A stretch of 48,028 nucleotides of DNA. Origin: Oscillospiraceae bacterium (GTDB lineage: Bacteria > Bacillota > Clostridia > Oscillospirales > Oscillospiraceae). This document shows, piece by piece, positions 1-9,943 of this stretch (position 1 is the first letter of the stretch; each line of letters begins with the position of its first letter). The notes beneath the pieces are model-generated. The model was not told where the DNA came from. It ran no database searches and was given only the letters and a program-made list of their open reading frames with translations. Both the position numbers and the translations under genes were made by a program. The stretch spans positions 1-48,028 of the forward strand of contig JAFRDL010000145.1 in the NCBI GenBank assembly GCA_017411265.1. The letters run 5' to 3'.

Positions 1-1
1 C

Positions 2-970
2 CCCGCCGGGGCGGCGGTGGGGCACCCCCTCAGCGAGACGGACCGGAAGATCTATTTCGTGGCGGAGGAGGCGGAGCTCTCGCCCATCGCCTGTGCCTAC
101 ATCCGGGCCCGGGGGGCGGACCGGCTGTGCTCCTACGGGGACTGGGCGGCCCTCAGCGACGTGTGCGACGCCGCCGCCGCTCTCTATCTCAAGGAGGAGG
201 TCTCCGACGGGATCATCGCCCCCGGCTACACCGACGAGGCGCTGGAGATCCTGAAAACCAAGAAAAAGGGCAACTACAACATCGTGGAGATCGACCCGGA
301 TTACGCCCCCGCGCCCCAGGAGCAGAAGGACGTGTTCGGCGTCACCTTCGAGCAGGGACACAATACCTTCCGCATCGACGAGAGCCTGCTGCAGAACATC
401 GTCACGGCCAACAAAGACCTGCCCGAGAGCGCGAAGATCGATATGATCGTCGCCCTCATCACCCTCAAATACACCCAGTCCAACTCCGTCTGCTACGTGA
501 AAGACGGCCAGGCCATCGGCGTGGGCGCCGGACAGCAGAGCCGCATCCACTGCACCCGCCTCGCCGGAAGCAAGGCGGACAACTGGTATCTCCGGCAGCA
601 TCCCAAGGTGCTCGCCCTGCCCTTCCGGGAGGACATCCGCCGCCCGGACCGGGACAACGCCATCGACGTGTACACCTCCGACGAGTACGAGGACGTACTG
701 GCGGAGGGAGCATGGCAGCGGGTGTTCCGGGAGCGGCCCGAGCCCCTCACGGCGGAGGAAAAGAAGGCCTGGATCGCCACCCAGAGCGGCGTGACCTGCG
801 GCAGCGACGCGTTCTTCCCCTTCGGGGACAACGTGGAGCGGGCCCGGAAATCCGGCGTGAAGTACATCGCCGAGCCCGGCGGATCCATTCGGGACGACAA
901 CGTGATCGAGACAGCCGACAAATACGGAATGGTCATGGCCTTCACGGGCATGCGCCTGTTCCACCACTGA
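2..970 (+). CDS. AICAR transformylase (phosphoribosylaminoimidazolecarboxamide formyltransferase), 5'-partial
   Basis: This enzyme transfers the formyl group of 10-formyl-THF to AICAR, the penultimate step of IMP synthesis. The reading frame is open to the window edge and begins PAGAAVG-PLSE, so the N-terminus lies outside; the internal GTG at 17 is not the true start. Visible family blocks are RARGADR, SDGIIAPGY, KKKGNYN, TLKYTQSNSVCY, GAGQQSRIHCTRLAG, GSDAFFPFGDN and the C-terminal GMRLFHH. From memory of the family, these match the stand-alone clostridial AICAR transformylase of about 390 residues rather than bifunctional PurH. IMP cyclohydrolase would then be encoded elsewhere. It ends 14 nt before purD and looks co-transcribed with it. 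The assignment is firm; the monofunctional status is inferred because the N-terminus is missing. Confidence 0.93.
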   Translation, partial: PAGAAVGHPLSETDRKIYFVAEEAELSPIACAYIRARGADRLCSYGDWAALSDVCDAAAALYLKEEVSDGIIAPGYTDEALEILKTKKKGNYNIVEIDPDYAPAPQEQKDVFGVTFEQGHNTFRIDESLLQNIVTANKDLPESAKIDMIVALITLKYTQSNSVCYVKDGQAIGVGAGQQSRIHCTRLAGSKADNWYLRQHPKVLALPFREDIRRPDRDNAIDVYTSDEYEDVLAEGAWQRVFRERPEPLTAEEKKAWIATQSGVTCGSDAFFPFGDNVERARKSGVKYIAEPGGSIRDDNVIETADKYGMVMAFTGMRLFHH

Positions 971-984
971 CGGAGGAAAAAGAC

Positions 985-2259
985 ATGGATCTTATGGTCA
1001 TCGGCGGCGGCGGGCGGGAGCACGCCATCATCCGCAAGCTGCGGGAAAACCCCGCGGTGGAGACCATCTGGTGCCTGCCCGGCAACGGGGGCATCGCCGC
1101 GGATGCGGAGTGCGTGAGCATCGCCGCCAGAGACATCGACGGCATCGCGGCCTTTGCGGAGAGCCACCGGGTGGATTTTGCCGTGGTGGCCCAGGACGAT
1201 CCCCTGGCGCTGGGCTGCGTGGACCGGCTCCACGCGCTGGGCATCCCCTGCTTCGGGCCGGACGCCAAGGCGGCCCGGATCGAGAGCAGCAAGGTGTTCG
1301 CCAAAAACCTCATGAAGAAATACGGCATCCCCACCGCGGCCTATGAGACCTTTGACGACCCCGCCGCGGCGCTGGACTACGTGGGCACGGCGCCCCTGCC
1401 GCTGGTGGTGAAGGCGGACGGCCTGGCCCTGGGAAAGGGCGTGCTGATCTGCGAGACCCGGGAGGCGGCGGAAAAGGCGGTGCGGGACATCATGGAGGAC
1501 CGGGTCTTCGGCGCCTCCGGCAGCCGGATCGTGGTGGAGGAGTTCCTCACCGGTCCGGAGGTCTCCGTCCTTTCCTTCACCGACGGGAGCTACATCGTGC
1601 CCATGGTGTCCTCCATGGACCACAAGCGCTCCGGAGACGGGGACACCGGGCTGAACACCGGCGGTATGGGCACCGTGGCCCCCAACCCCTTTTACACCCC
1701 GGAGATCGCGAAGGTCTGCATGAAAAAGATCTTCCTGCCCACGGTGCGGGCCATGGCCATCGAGGGTTGTCCCTTCAAGGGCTGTCTCTATTTCGGCCTG
1801 ATGCTCACCCCCGACGGGCCCAAGGTCATCGAGTACAACTGCCGCTTCGGCGACCCGGAGACCCAGGTGGTGCTGCCTCTGCTGAAGACGGATCTCCTCA
1901 CCGTGATGCGCGCCTGCGAGGAGGGGACCCTCCGCAGCCTGCCGGTGGAATGGCACGACGGCGCCGCCGCCTGTGTGATCCTGGCCTCCGGAGGCTACCC
2001 GGTGGCCTATGAGAAGGGGAAGGAGATCTCCATTCCCGGGGATCTGCCGGAAAACGTCACGGTCTACCATGCCGGGGACAAGCTTTCCGACGGAAAGCTC
2101 CTCACCTCCGGCGGCCGGGTCCTGGGGGTCACCGCCGCGGCGGCGGATCTCCCCGCGGCCCTGGCGGACGCCTACGCCGCGGCGGAGCGGATCCATTTTG
2201 ACGGAGCCTTCATGCGCCGTGATATCGGTCGGCGGGCGCTGGCCGTGTTGGAGGGATAA
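985..2259 (+). CDS. purD: phosphoribosylamine--glycine ligase (GAR synthetase)
   Basis: PurD makes GAR from phosphoribosylamine, glycine and ATP, the second step of de novo purine synthesis. The ATG at 985 has GGAGG 8 nt upstream. The frame stays open far upstream, but only this start gives the family N-terminus MDLMVIGGGGREHAI. The 424-residue length is normal. Visible ATP-grasp features are the N-domain glycine loop (GGGGREHA), VKADGLALGKGV, the GLNTGGMGT block, and EYNCRFGDPETQ with the metal-binding acidic residues. It sits between the AICAR transformylase gene and purL, with 1 nt between its stop and the purL ATG, so translation is probably coupled. Confidence 0.96.
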   Translation: MDLMVIGGGGREHAIIRKLRENPAVETIWCLPGNGGIAADAECVSIAARDIDGIAAFAESHRVDFAVVAQDDPLALGCVDRLHALGIPCFGPDAKAARIESSKVFAKNLMKKYGIPTAAYETFDDPAAALDYVGTAPLPLVVKADGLALGKGVLICETREAAEKAVRDIMEDRVFGASGSRIVVEEFLTGPEVSVLSFTDGSYIVPMVSSMDHKRSGDGDTGLNTGGMGTVAPNPFYTPEIAKVCMKKIFLPTVRAMAIEGCPFKGCLYFGLMLTPDGPKVIEYNCRFGDPETQVVLPLLKTDLLTVMRACEEGTLRSLPVEWHDGAAACVILASGGYPVAYEKGKEISIPGDLPENVTVYHAGDKLSDGKLLTSGGRVLGVTAAAADLPAALADAYAAAERIHFDGAFMRRDIGRRALAVLEG

Positions 2260-2260
2260 G

Positions 2261-5200
2261 ATGGTCTACCGAGTATTTGTGGAGAAAAAGCCCGGCCTCT
2301 CCCCGGAGAGCGCGGCGTTTTTGTCCGACTGCCGGGAGTTCCTGGGGATCCGGGCGCTGGAAAAGGTGCGGCTCCTCTGCCGCTACGACGTGGAGAACAT
2401 CACCGCCGAGCTCTTTGCCCGGGCCCGGACCACCGTCTTTTCCGAACCTCCCGTGGACGACATCTGCGACGAGCCGGACCTCTCCGGCGCGGACGCGGTG
2501 TTTGCCGTGGAGGCCCTGCCCGGCCAGTTCGACCAGCGGGCGGACTCCGCCGCCCAGTGCATCCAGATGCTCTGCCCCGGCGATCGGCCGACGGTCCGCT
2601 CCGCCAGGGTGTATGCGCTCTACGGCGCCGTCACGCCGGCGGACGTGGACGCCATCAAGCGCTACGTCATCAACCCGGTGGAGTGCCGGGAGGCCTCTCT
2701 GGAAAAGCCGGAGACCTTGCGCATCGATCATCCCGTCCCCGCGGACATCGAGACGGTGACGGGCTTTATCGCCATGGGGGAGGACGCCCTCTCCGCCCTG
2801 CGGGAGAAAATGGGCCTGGCCATGGACCTGGACGATCTCCGGTTCCTCCAGGCGTACTTCCGGGACACCGAGCGCCGGGACCCCACCATCACGGAGATCC
2901 GGGTGGTGGACACCTACTGGTCCGACCACTGCCGCCACACCACCTTCTCCACCCACATCGACTCCGTGTCCATCGAGGACCCGGACGTGTGGGCCGCCTA
3001 TGAGCGGTATCTGGCCGCCCGGGTGGAGGTGTACGGGGAGGAAAAAGCGGCAGCCCGGCCTCAGACGCTGATGGACATCGCCACCATCGGCGCCAAAACG
3101 CTGAAAAAGCGGGGCCTGCTCCCGGAACTGGACGAGTCCGAGGAGATCAACGCCTGCTCCATCCACGTGCCCGTCCGGGTAGACGGGCGGGAGCAGGACT
3201 GGCTCTTGATGTTCAAAAACGAGACCCATAACCACCCCACGGAGATCGAGCCCTTCGGCGGTGCGGCCACCTGCATCGGCGGGTGCATCCGGGATCCCCT
3301 GTCCGGGCGGGCGTTCGTCCACCAGGCCATGCGCCTCACCGGCGCGGCGGATCCCCGGAAGTCCATGGAGGAGACCCTTCCCGGCAAGCTGCCTCAGCGG
3401 AAGCTGTGTCAGACGGCGGCGGCGGGCTACAGCTCCTACGGCAACCAGATCGGCCTGGCCACCGGCCATGTGGCGGAGGTCTATCACGAGGGCTATGTGG
3501 CCAAGCGCCTGGAATGCGGCGCGGTGGTGGCGGCGGCCCCGGCGGAGAACGTGGTCCGGGAGCGCCCCGCCCCCGGGGATGTGATCATCCTCCTGGGCGG
3601 ACGCACCGGCCGGGACGGCATCGGCGGAGCTACCGGCTCCTCCAAGAGCCACAACCTCCAGTCTCTCACCACCATGGCCAGCGAGGTGCAGAAGGGCAAC
3701 GCCCCCGAGGAGCGCAAGCTCCAGCGCCTGTTCCGGGACGGGAACGTGACGAAGCTCATCAAGCGCTGCAACGACTTCGGTGCCGGCGGCGTCAGCGTGG
3801 CCATCGGCGAGCTGGCGGACGGCCTGCGGATCGATCTGGACGCGGTGCGGAAAAAATACAACGGCCTGGACGGCACGGAGCTGGCCATCAGCGAATCCCA
3901 GGAGCGGATGGCGGTGGTGGTCGCCCCGGAGAACGCCCCGGCCTTCATCGCCGCGGCGGAGAGAGAGAACCTGGAGGCCTATCCCGTGGCCGTGGTCACC
4001 GCCGAGCCCCGGATGGTGTTCACCTGGCGGGGCAAGACCATCGCGGACATGTCCCGGGAATTCCTCAACACCAACGGCGCGGTGAAGCACAGCGCCGTGC
4101 GCGTCCCCGACAGGAGTGGGCAGTCCCGTCCCCGGGGAGGCTATTCCGACCTCCGGAGCATGGCCTCCAGTCTGGAATGCGCCAGCCGCCGGGGCCTGGT
4201 GGAGCGGTTTGACAGCACCGTCGGCGCGGGCAGCATCCTGGTGCCCTACGGCGGGGCGCGGCAGCGTACGCCCGCCCAGGCCATGGCGGCCCTGTTCCCG
4301 GTGCTGCCGGGACAGCACACTCCCGACGGCAGCGTCATGTCCTGGGGCTTCGACCCGGCACTGATGGAGGCGGACTGCTACCGGGGCGCTCACGACAGCG
4401 TGTATCTGTCCATGGCGTCCCTGGCCGCGGCGGGGGCGGACCTCTCCAAAGCCTATCTTACCTTCCAGGAGTTCTTTGAGCGCCTGGGCGCCGCGCCGGA
4501 GCGGTGGGGCAAGCCCTTCGCCGCCCTGCTTGGCGCGCTGGACGCCCAGCTGGAGCTGGGCGCCGCCGCCATCGGCGGCAAGGATTCCATGTCCGGCAGC
4601 TTCCTGGACAGGGACGTGCCTCCCACGCTGATCTCCTTTGCCATCGCCCCCATCCCTGCGGCGGAGGTCCTCTCTCCGGAATTCAAGGAGGCCGGTCATC
4701 CGGTATATCTCTTCCGGGGCGAGACGCCCGAGGCGCAGATCCGTGCCTGGAAGGAGCTCCGCGCTCTTCACCGGGCGGGGAAGGTAAAGGCGGCCTGGGC
4801 GGTGCAGCACGGTCTGGCGGAGGCCGTGATGAATATGTCCTTCGGCAACCGCGTGGGCTTTGCCGCCGAAAACGACGCGCTGGCCTGGTTCGCGCCCATG
4901 CCCGGCGCCGTGGTGGCGGAGCTGACGGAAAAAACGGAAAACGCCGTCCGGTTGGGCTTTACAACCGCCGAGCCTTCGATTAAACTGAAAGATGACGCCG
5001 CCGGCGTGGATGAGCTCCTCGCCCTCAACGAGGCGGTCCTGGAAAAGGTCTATCCCACCCGCACCGGCGAGGAGGGGACTCCCTCTCCCGTCTCCCACAC
5101 CGGGAAGGGCAGCGCCGCCCCGGTGGTGCGCCCGGCCCGGCCCAGGGCGCTGATCCCCGTGTTCCCGGGCACCAACTGTGAGTACGACACCGCCCGGGCC

Positions 5201-5938
5201 ATGCTGGATGCCGGAGGCGACGCGGAGATCCTGGTGGTGCGCAACCTTACCGCCGACGATGTGGCCCGGAGCGTGGAGCGTTTCGCCGCGGCTCTTCGGG
5301 ACGCCCAGCTGGTGCTGATCCCCGGCGGCTTCTCCGGCGGCGACGAGCCGGACGGCTCCGCCAAATTCATCACCGCCTTTTTCCGCAACGCCGCGGTGAA
5401 GGAACAGGTGGAGGATCTGCTGGACCGGCGCGGCGGGCTGATGCTGGGCATCTGCAACGGCTTCCAGGCCCTCATCAAGCTGGGGCTGGTCCCCTATGGG
5501 AAGATCCTGGACACGGACGCGGATTTCCCCACCCTGACCTACAACACCATCGGCCGTCACCAGTCCAAAATGGTGCGGACCCGGGTGTGCTCGGATCTGT
5601 CGCCGTGGCTGCGGGAGACGAGAGTGGGGGAGGTCTACACCGTCCCCATCTCCCACGGGGAGGGCCGGTTCTACGCCTCCGGGACCCTGCTGAAGACCCT
5701 GGCGGAGAACGGCCAGATCGCCACCCAGTACACGGACATGGAGGGGATCCCCTCCATGGACACGGCCTTCAACCCCAACGGCTCCGTCTGGGCCGTGGAG
5801 GGGATCACCTCTCCGGACGGCCGGGTGCTGGGCAAGATGGGCCACAGCGAGCGCGTGGGCGCGGAGCTCTATCGGAACGTACCCGGACAGTATGAGATGG
5901 GTCTCTTCCGCTCCGCGGTAAAGTACTTCAAGGACTAA
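2261..5938 (+). CDS. purL: phosphoribosylformylglycinamidine synthase, single-chain form
   Basis: This FGAM synthase converts FGAR, glutamine and ATP to FGAM. The product is 1225 residues. That fits the long fused form that carries the PurS-like N-terminus, the ATP-binding synthetase core and the glutaminase in one chain. The ATG at 2261 has GGAGG ending 6 nt upstream. The core shows [32 protein letters not shown] and GGKDSMSG. The C-terminal glutaminase domain starts near [15 protein letters not shown] and has the nucleophile Cys1065 in GICNGFQ. Other Firmicutes use separate PurS, PurL and PurQ subunits. The gene follows purD by 1 nt and precedes guaB by 26 nt. Confidence 0.96.
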   Translation: MVYRVFVEKKPGLSPESAAFLSDCREFLGIRALEKVRLLCRYDVENITAELFARARTTVFSEPPVDDICDEPDLSGADAVFAVEALPGQFDQRADSAAQCIQMLCPGDRPTVRSARVYALYGAVTPADVDAIKRYVINPVECREASLEKPETLRIDHPVPADIETVTGFIAMGEDALSALREKMGLAMDLDDLRFLQAYFRDTERRDPTITEIRVVDTYWSDHCRHTTFSTHIDSVSIEDPDVWAAYERYLAARVEVYGEEKAAARPQTLMDIATIGAKTLKKRGLLPELDESEEINACSIHVPVRVDGREQDWLLMFKNETHNHPTEIEPFGGAATCIGGCIRDPLSGRAFVHQAMRLTGAADPRKSMEETLPGKLPQRKLCQTAAAGYSSYGNQIGLATGHVAEVYHEGYVAKRLECGAVVAAAPAENVVRERPAPGDVIILLGGRTGRDGIGGATGSSKSHNLQSLTTMASEVQKGNAPEERKLQRLFRDGNVTKLIKRCNDFGAGGVSVAIGELADGLRIDLDAVRKKYNGLDGTELAISESQERMAVVVAPENAPAFIAAAERENLEAYPVAVVTAEPRMVFTWRGKTIADMSREFLNTNGAVKHSAVRVPDRSGQSRPRGGYSDLRSMASSLECASRRGLVERFDSTVGAGSILVPYGGARQRTPAQAMAALFPVLPGQHTPDGSVMSWGFDPALMEADCYRGAHDSVYLSMASLAAAGADLSKAYLTFQEFFERLGAAPERWGKPFAALLGALDAQLELGAAAIGGKDSMSGSFLDRDVPPTLISFAIAPIPAAEVLSPEFKEAGHPVYLFRGETPEAQIRAWKELRALHRAGKVKAAWAVQHGLAEAVMNMSFGNRVGFAAENDALAWFAPMPGAVVAELTEKTENAVRLGFTTAEPSIKLKDDAAGVDELLALNEAVLEKVYPTRTGEEGTPSPVSHTGKGSAAPVVRPARPRALIPVFPGTNCEYDTARAMLDAGGDAEILVVRNLTADDVARSVERFAAALRDAQLVLIPGGFSGGDEPDGSAKFITAFFRNAAVKEQVEDLLDRRGGLMLGICNGFQALIKLGLVPYGKILDTDADFPTLTYNTIGRHQSKMVRTRVCSDLSPWLRETRVGEVYTVPISHGEGRFYASGTLLKTLAENGQIATQYTDMEGIPSMDTAFNPNGSVWAVEGITSPDGRVLGKMGHSERVGAELYRNVPGQYEMGLFRSAVKYFKD

Positions 5939-5964
5939 ACTACGAATATACAGAGAGGTGTGCC

Positions 5965-7473
5965 ATGGCTTTTTATTACTCCGAACCATCCCGAACCTTC
6001 AATGAATACCTTCTCATCCCGGGTTATACCTCGGAGGAGTGCGTGCCGGACAAGGTCTGCCTGCGCACCCCTCTGGTAAAGTACCGCCGGGGGGAGGAGG
6101 AGTGCCCCATCTGTCTGAACATCCCCATGGTCTCCGCCATCATGCAGTCCGTTTCCAACGACACCATGGCCGTGGCCCTGGCCAAGGAGGGCGGCATGTC
6201 CTTCATCTACGGCTCCCAGACCATCGAGGACGAGGCCGCCATGGTCCGCAAGGTGAAAAGCCACAAGGCGGGCTTCGTGGTGAGCGCCTCCAACCTGACC
6301 CCGGACAATACCCTCCGGGACGTTCTGGCCCTGAAGGAAAAGAACGGCTTTTCCACCGTGGCCATCACCGAGGACGCCGGCCCCAACGGCAAGCTCCTGG
6401 GTCTGGTCACCAGCCGGGATTACCGGGTCTCCCATATGAGCGAGGACACCCCCATCCGGGAGTTCATGACCCCCCGGGACAAGCTGGTCACCGCCCCGGC
6501 GGAAACCACGCTGAAGGAGGCCAACGACATCATCTGGGACCACAAGCTCAACGCCCTGCCCGTGGTGGACGCCGACGACCATCTGATGTATTTCGTCTTC
6601 CGCAAGGACTACGCCGAGCACAAGGAGCATCCCCTGAGTCTCCAGGATGAGGCCAAGCGCTACATGGTGGGCGCGGGCATCAACTCCCGGGACTACGCCC
6701 AGCGGGTCCCGGCGCTGGTGGAGGCCGGGGCGGACGTGCTGTGCATCGACTCCTCCGAGGGCTACTCCTGCTGGCAGAAGAAGACCATCGACTTCATCCG
6801 GGAGAAGTACGGCGACCGCGTGAAGGTGGGCGCCGGCAACGTGGTGGACCGGGACGGCTTCCTGTTCCTGGCCAAGGCCGGCGCGGACTTCGTCAAGGTG
6901 GGCATCGGCGGCGGCTCCATCTGCATCACCCGGGAGACCAAGGGCATCGGCCGCGGCCAGGCCACCGCCCTCATCGAGGTGGCGGCGGCCCGGGACGAGT
7001 ATTTCCGGGAGACCGGGATCTACGTTCCCGTCTGCTCCGACGGCGGCATCGTCCACGATTACCACATCACCCTGGCCCTGGCCATGGGCGCGGACTTCGT
7101 GATGCTGGGCCGGTACTTCGCCCGGTTCGACGAATCCCCCACGCCCAAGCTGATGATCAACGGCCAGTACGTGAAGGAATACTGGGGCGAGGGTTCCAAC
7201 CGGGCCCGCAACTGGCAGCGCTACGACCTGGGCGGCAGCAAGAACACTCTGGCCTTTGAGGAGGGCGTGGACTCCTACGTGGCCTACGCCGGCTCTCTCC
7301 AGGACAACGTGGCCAAGAGCCTGCACAAGGTGAAATCCACCATGTGCAACTGCGGCGTCACCAACATCCCCGATCTGCAGAAGAACGCCCGGCTCACCGT
7401 GGTGTCCTCCACCAGCATCGTGGAGGGCGGCTATCACGACGTGATGCTCCGGGCCACGGTGGGAGACAAGTAA
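5965..7473 (+). CDS. guaB: IMP dehydrogenase
   Basis: GuaB oxidises IMP to XMP with NAD+, the committed step to GMP. The 502-residue protein has the (beta/alpha)8 barrel interrupted by a CBS pair at about residues 110-225 ([26 protein letters not shown]). The catalytic Cys320 lies in [12 protein letters not shown], and the phosphate-binding blocks SDGGI and [12 protein letters not shown] are present. The ATG at 5965 follows GAGAGGTG. It is the last gene of the purine cluster: the next gene is 115 nt away, across a hairpin and a putative promoter. This couples IMP synthesis to the guanine branch in one transcript. Confidence 0.95.
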   Translation: MAFYYSEPSRTFNEYLLIPGYTSEECVPDKVCLRTPLVKYRRGEEECPICLNIPMVSAIMQSVSNDTMAVALAKEGGMSFIYGSQTIEDEAAMVRKVKSHKAGFVVSASNLTPDNTLRDVLALKEKNGFSTVAITEDAGPNGKLLGLVTSRDYRVSHMSEDTPIREFMTPRDKLVTAPAETTLKEANDIIWDHKLNALPVVDADDHLMYFVFRKDYAEHKEHPLSLQDEAKRYMVGAGINSRDYAQRVPALVEAGADVLCIDSSEGYSCWQKKTIDFIREKYGDRVKVGAGNVVDRDGFLFLAKAGADFVKVGIGGGSICITRETKGIGRGQATALIEVAAARDEYFRETGIYVPVCSDGGIVHDYHITLALAMGADFVMLGRYFARFDESPTPKLMINGQYVKEYWGEGSNRARNWQRYDLGGSKNTLAFEEGVDSYVAYAGSLQDNVAKSLHKVKSTMCNCGVTNIPDLQKNARLTVVSSTSIVEGGYHDVMLRATVGDK

Positions 7474-7495
7474 AAACTCTTCGGAACGCACAGGT

Positions 7496-7530
7496 CCGCC
7501 GGGAACGGTTACCGTTTCCGGCGGGCTTTC
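7496..7530 (+). terminator. hairpin terminator after guaB
   Basis: A 13-bp stem (7496-7508 with 7512-7524, one G-T pair) closes a TTA loop and is followed by GCTTTCG. The T-run is short, so termination may be only partial. It separates the purine genes from the glycosidase pair. Confidence 0.5.
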
Positions 7531-7533
7531 GTA

Positions 7534-7562
7534 TTGCCAAAACCGGTTTTTTTGTGTATCCT
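7534..7562 (+). promoter_or_regulatory. putative sigma-A promoter for the glycosidase pair
   Basis: TTGCCA (7534-7539) and TATCCT (7557-7562) are separated by 17 nt. Each hexamer matches consensus at four or five positions. The start point would be near 7569, 20 nt before the GTG at 7589. Confidence 0.4.
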
Positions 7563-7588
7563 ATGGACAGAAGAAGGGGGTCGGTCCT

Positions 7589-9931
7589 GTGAAGATCAGT
7601 CTCTGCAACGAATGGGAATACAGCCCGGCGTGGAGCGAGGCGTTTGCCGCCGGCGGGGGAGAGGCGGAGGCGGTGCGCCTGCCCCACACCAGCGGGGAGG
7701 TGCCGCTGCACTACGCCCTGCCGGAGCATTACGAGCGGGTCTGCGGCTACCGCCGGAGACTGCGTATCCCGGCGGAATACGCGGACAGACGTCTCTTTCT
7801 CCAGTTCGACGGCGCGGGGCATATCGCCACGGTATACCTGAACGGGGAGGAACTGACCACCCACCGCTGCGGCTACACCGCCTTTCGCACGGAGATCACC
7901 GGCAAGGCCCATCCCGGCGGGGAGGACCTGCTCACGGTCCGGCTGGACGCCACGGAAAACCCCGCCGTCCCGCCCTTCGGCCACGTCGTCGACTACCTCA
8001 CCTACGGCGGCCTGTACCGGGAGGTCTGGCTGGACGTCCGGGGCCGGAGCTGCATCGACGATCTGTACGTGACCACGCCGCTGCTGACCCAGGCCCGGGT
8101 GGAGCTCTCCGTCTCCGGGGAGGGCGGCCCCGTCCGCGTCTCCGTCCTGGACCGGGAGGGTCGCGTCTGCGCCTCGGAAACACATAACGATAATATTATT
8201 TATGTAAACTACACACACGCCCGCCCCTGGGATCTGGACGACCCGGCGCTCTATGTCTGCCGGGCGGAGCTGCTCTCCCCGGAGGGGAAGGTGGTGGATG
8301 AGCTGGAGACGACCTTCGGCTTCCGTACCACCGAATGGCGAAAGGAGGGCTTTTTCCTCAACGGGAAGAAGGTATTCCTTCGGGGACTGAACCGGCACCA
8401 GAGCTATCCTTATATAGGCTATGCCGCCCCGGAGTCCCTCCAGCGGGAGGATGCCCGGATCCTGAAGGAGGAGCTGTGCTGCAATGCGGTGCGCACCTCC
8501 CACTATCCCCAGAGCCGGTATTTCGTGGATGAGTGCGACCGGCTGGGCCTGCTGGTGTTCACGGAGATCCCCGGCTGGCAACACATCGGGGACGCGGCCT
8601 GGCGGGAACAGGCGGTGGAAAACACCCGGGAGATGGTGCTCCAGTACCGGAACCACCCCAGCGTGGTGCTGTGGGGCGTACGGATCAACGAGAGCCGGGA
8701 CCACGACGAGCTTTACCGCCGGACCAACGCCGTGGCCCATGAGCTGGACCCCTGCCGCGCCACCTCCGGCGAGCGGTTCATCCATACGAGCCATCTGCTG
8801 GAGGACGTATACGCCTACAACGACTTCTCCCACACCGGGGACAACCCCGGGGTGGTGCCCAGGAAAAAAGTGACCCCGGACACGGACAAGCCCCTGCTGA
8901 TCTCCGAGTGCAACGGCCACATGTTCCCCACCAAGAGCTTCGACACCTGGGAGAAGCGGCAGCAGCACGCCCTGCGCCACGCCAGGGTCCAGAGCGACGC
9001 CGCCGCCGACGGGGAGCACGCCGGGTGCTTCGCCTGGTGTATGTTCGACTACGCCACCCACAAGGATTTCGGCTCCGGGGACCGGATCTGCTACCACGGA
9101 GTGATGGACTCCTTCCGCAACCCCAAACTGGCCGCGGCGGTATACGCCAGCCAGGGGGAGAGGACCCCGGTGCTGGAGATTGGCTCCCTCATGGAGATCG
9201 GGGACTATCCCGCCAGCCGGCTGGGGGAGGTGTGGGCCTTCACCAACGCGGACGAGGTGGCTCTCTATAAAAACGACGAATACGTCACCTCCTTCCGGCC
9301 GAAGGAATACCGGGGGCTGAAGCACGGCCCCATCCGGATCGACGACGTGGTGGGCGGACTGCTGGAGAAAAAGGAGGGCTTCCCCCGCGCCAAGGCGGAG
9401 GCCGTGCGGAGCGTGCTGCTGGCTGCGGGGAAATACGGCCCGGACCATATGCCCCCGGCGGCGCTGCTCCGGGCGGGAGAGTGCATGCTGCGCTGGGGCA
9501 TGTCCTACCAGGACGCCTACGCCCTCTACGGCAAGTATCTGGGCAACTGGGGCGGCAAGGCCACGCTCTGGCGCTTCGACGCGGTGAAGGACGGAAAAAC
9601 CGTGGCCAGCGTGCAGCGCAGCATGGGCAGCCGTCTTCATCTGGAGGTGCGGACCAGCCGCACGATCCTCCGGGAGAGGGATACCTACGACATGGCGGCG
9701 GTGCGGATCCGGGTGCTGGATGAAAACGGCACCCCGGCGGCGTACGCCCAGCTCCCGCTGACCCTGACGCTGGAGGGGGACGCGGCCCTGGTCGGGCCGG
9801 CCGCGGTCACCGCCGAGGGCGGCATGTGCGGCACGTACGTCCGCACCGTGGGCCGGCCCGGCTCGGCCCGGCTCCGGATCCAGGGACCGGGCGTGGAGAG
9901 CGCGGAAGTGGAATTCACCATCGGGATATAA
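7589..9931 (+). CDS. glycoside hydrolase family 2 enzyme (beta-galactosidase/beta-glucuronidase-like)
   Basis: This 780-residue GH2 enzyme is a retaining beta-glycosidase of uncertain sugar specificity. It has an N-terminal jelly-roll sugar-binding domain (GHIATVYLNGEEL; VVDYLTYGGLYREVWLD), an Ig-like domain, then the TIM barrel. The predicted acid/base is Glu368 in VRINES and the nucleophile is Glu440 in LLISECNGH. RTSHYPQSRYFVDECDRLG is the usual pre-catalytic block. The C-terminal part (about residues 520-780) has further beta-rich domains. The GTG at 7589 is chosen for the purine-rich GAAGGGGG 8 nt upstream. No signal peptide is seen, so it should act on imported oligosaccharides in the cytoplasm. 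A GH36 gene follows 12 nt later. Confidence 0.88.
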   Translation: MKISLCNEWEYSPAWSEAFAAGGGEAEAVRLPHTSGEVPLHYALPEHYERVCGYRRRLRIPAEYADRRLFLQFDGAGHIATVYLNGEELTTHRCGYTAFRTEITGKAHPGGEDLLTVRLDATENPAVPPFGHVVDYLTYGGLYREVWLDVRGRSCIDDLYVTTPLLTQARVELSVSGEGGPVRVSVLDREGRVCASETHNDNIIYVNYTHARPWDLDDPALYVCRAELLSPEGKVVDELETTFGFRTTEWRKEGFFLNGKKVFLRGLNRHQSYPYIGYAAPESLQREDARILKEELCCNAVRTSHYPQSRYFVDECDRLGLLVFTEIPGWQHIGDAAWREQAVENTREMVLQYRNHPSVVLWGVRINESRDHDELYRRTNAVAHELDPCRATSGERFIHTSHLLEDVYAYNDFSHTGDNPGVVPRKKVTPDTDKPLLISECNGHMFPTKSFDTWEKRQQHALRHARVQSDAAADGEHAGCFAWCMFDYATHKDFGSGDRICYHGVMDSFRNPKLAAAVYASQGERTPVLEIGSLMEIGDYPASRLGEVWAFTNADEVALYKNDEYVTSFRPKEYRGLKHGPIRIDDVVGGLLEKKEGFPRAKAEAVRSVLLAAGKYGPDHMPPAALLRAGECMLRWGMSYQDAYALYGKYLGNWGGKATLWRFDAVKDGKTVASVQRSMGSRLHLEVRTSRTILRERDTYDMAAVRIRVLDENGTPAAYAQLPLTLTLEGDAALVGPAAVTAEGGMCGTYVRTVGRPGSARLRIQGPGVESAEVEFTIGI

Positions 9932-9943
9932 GGAGGACGGACC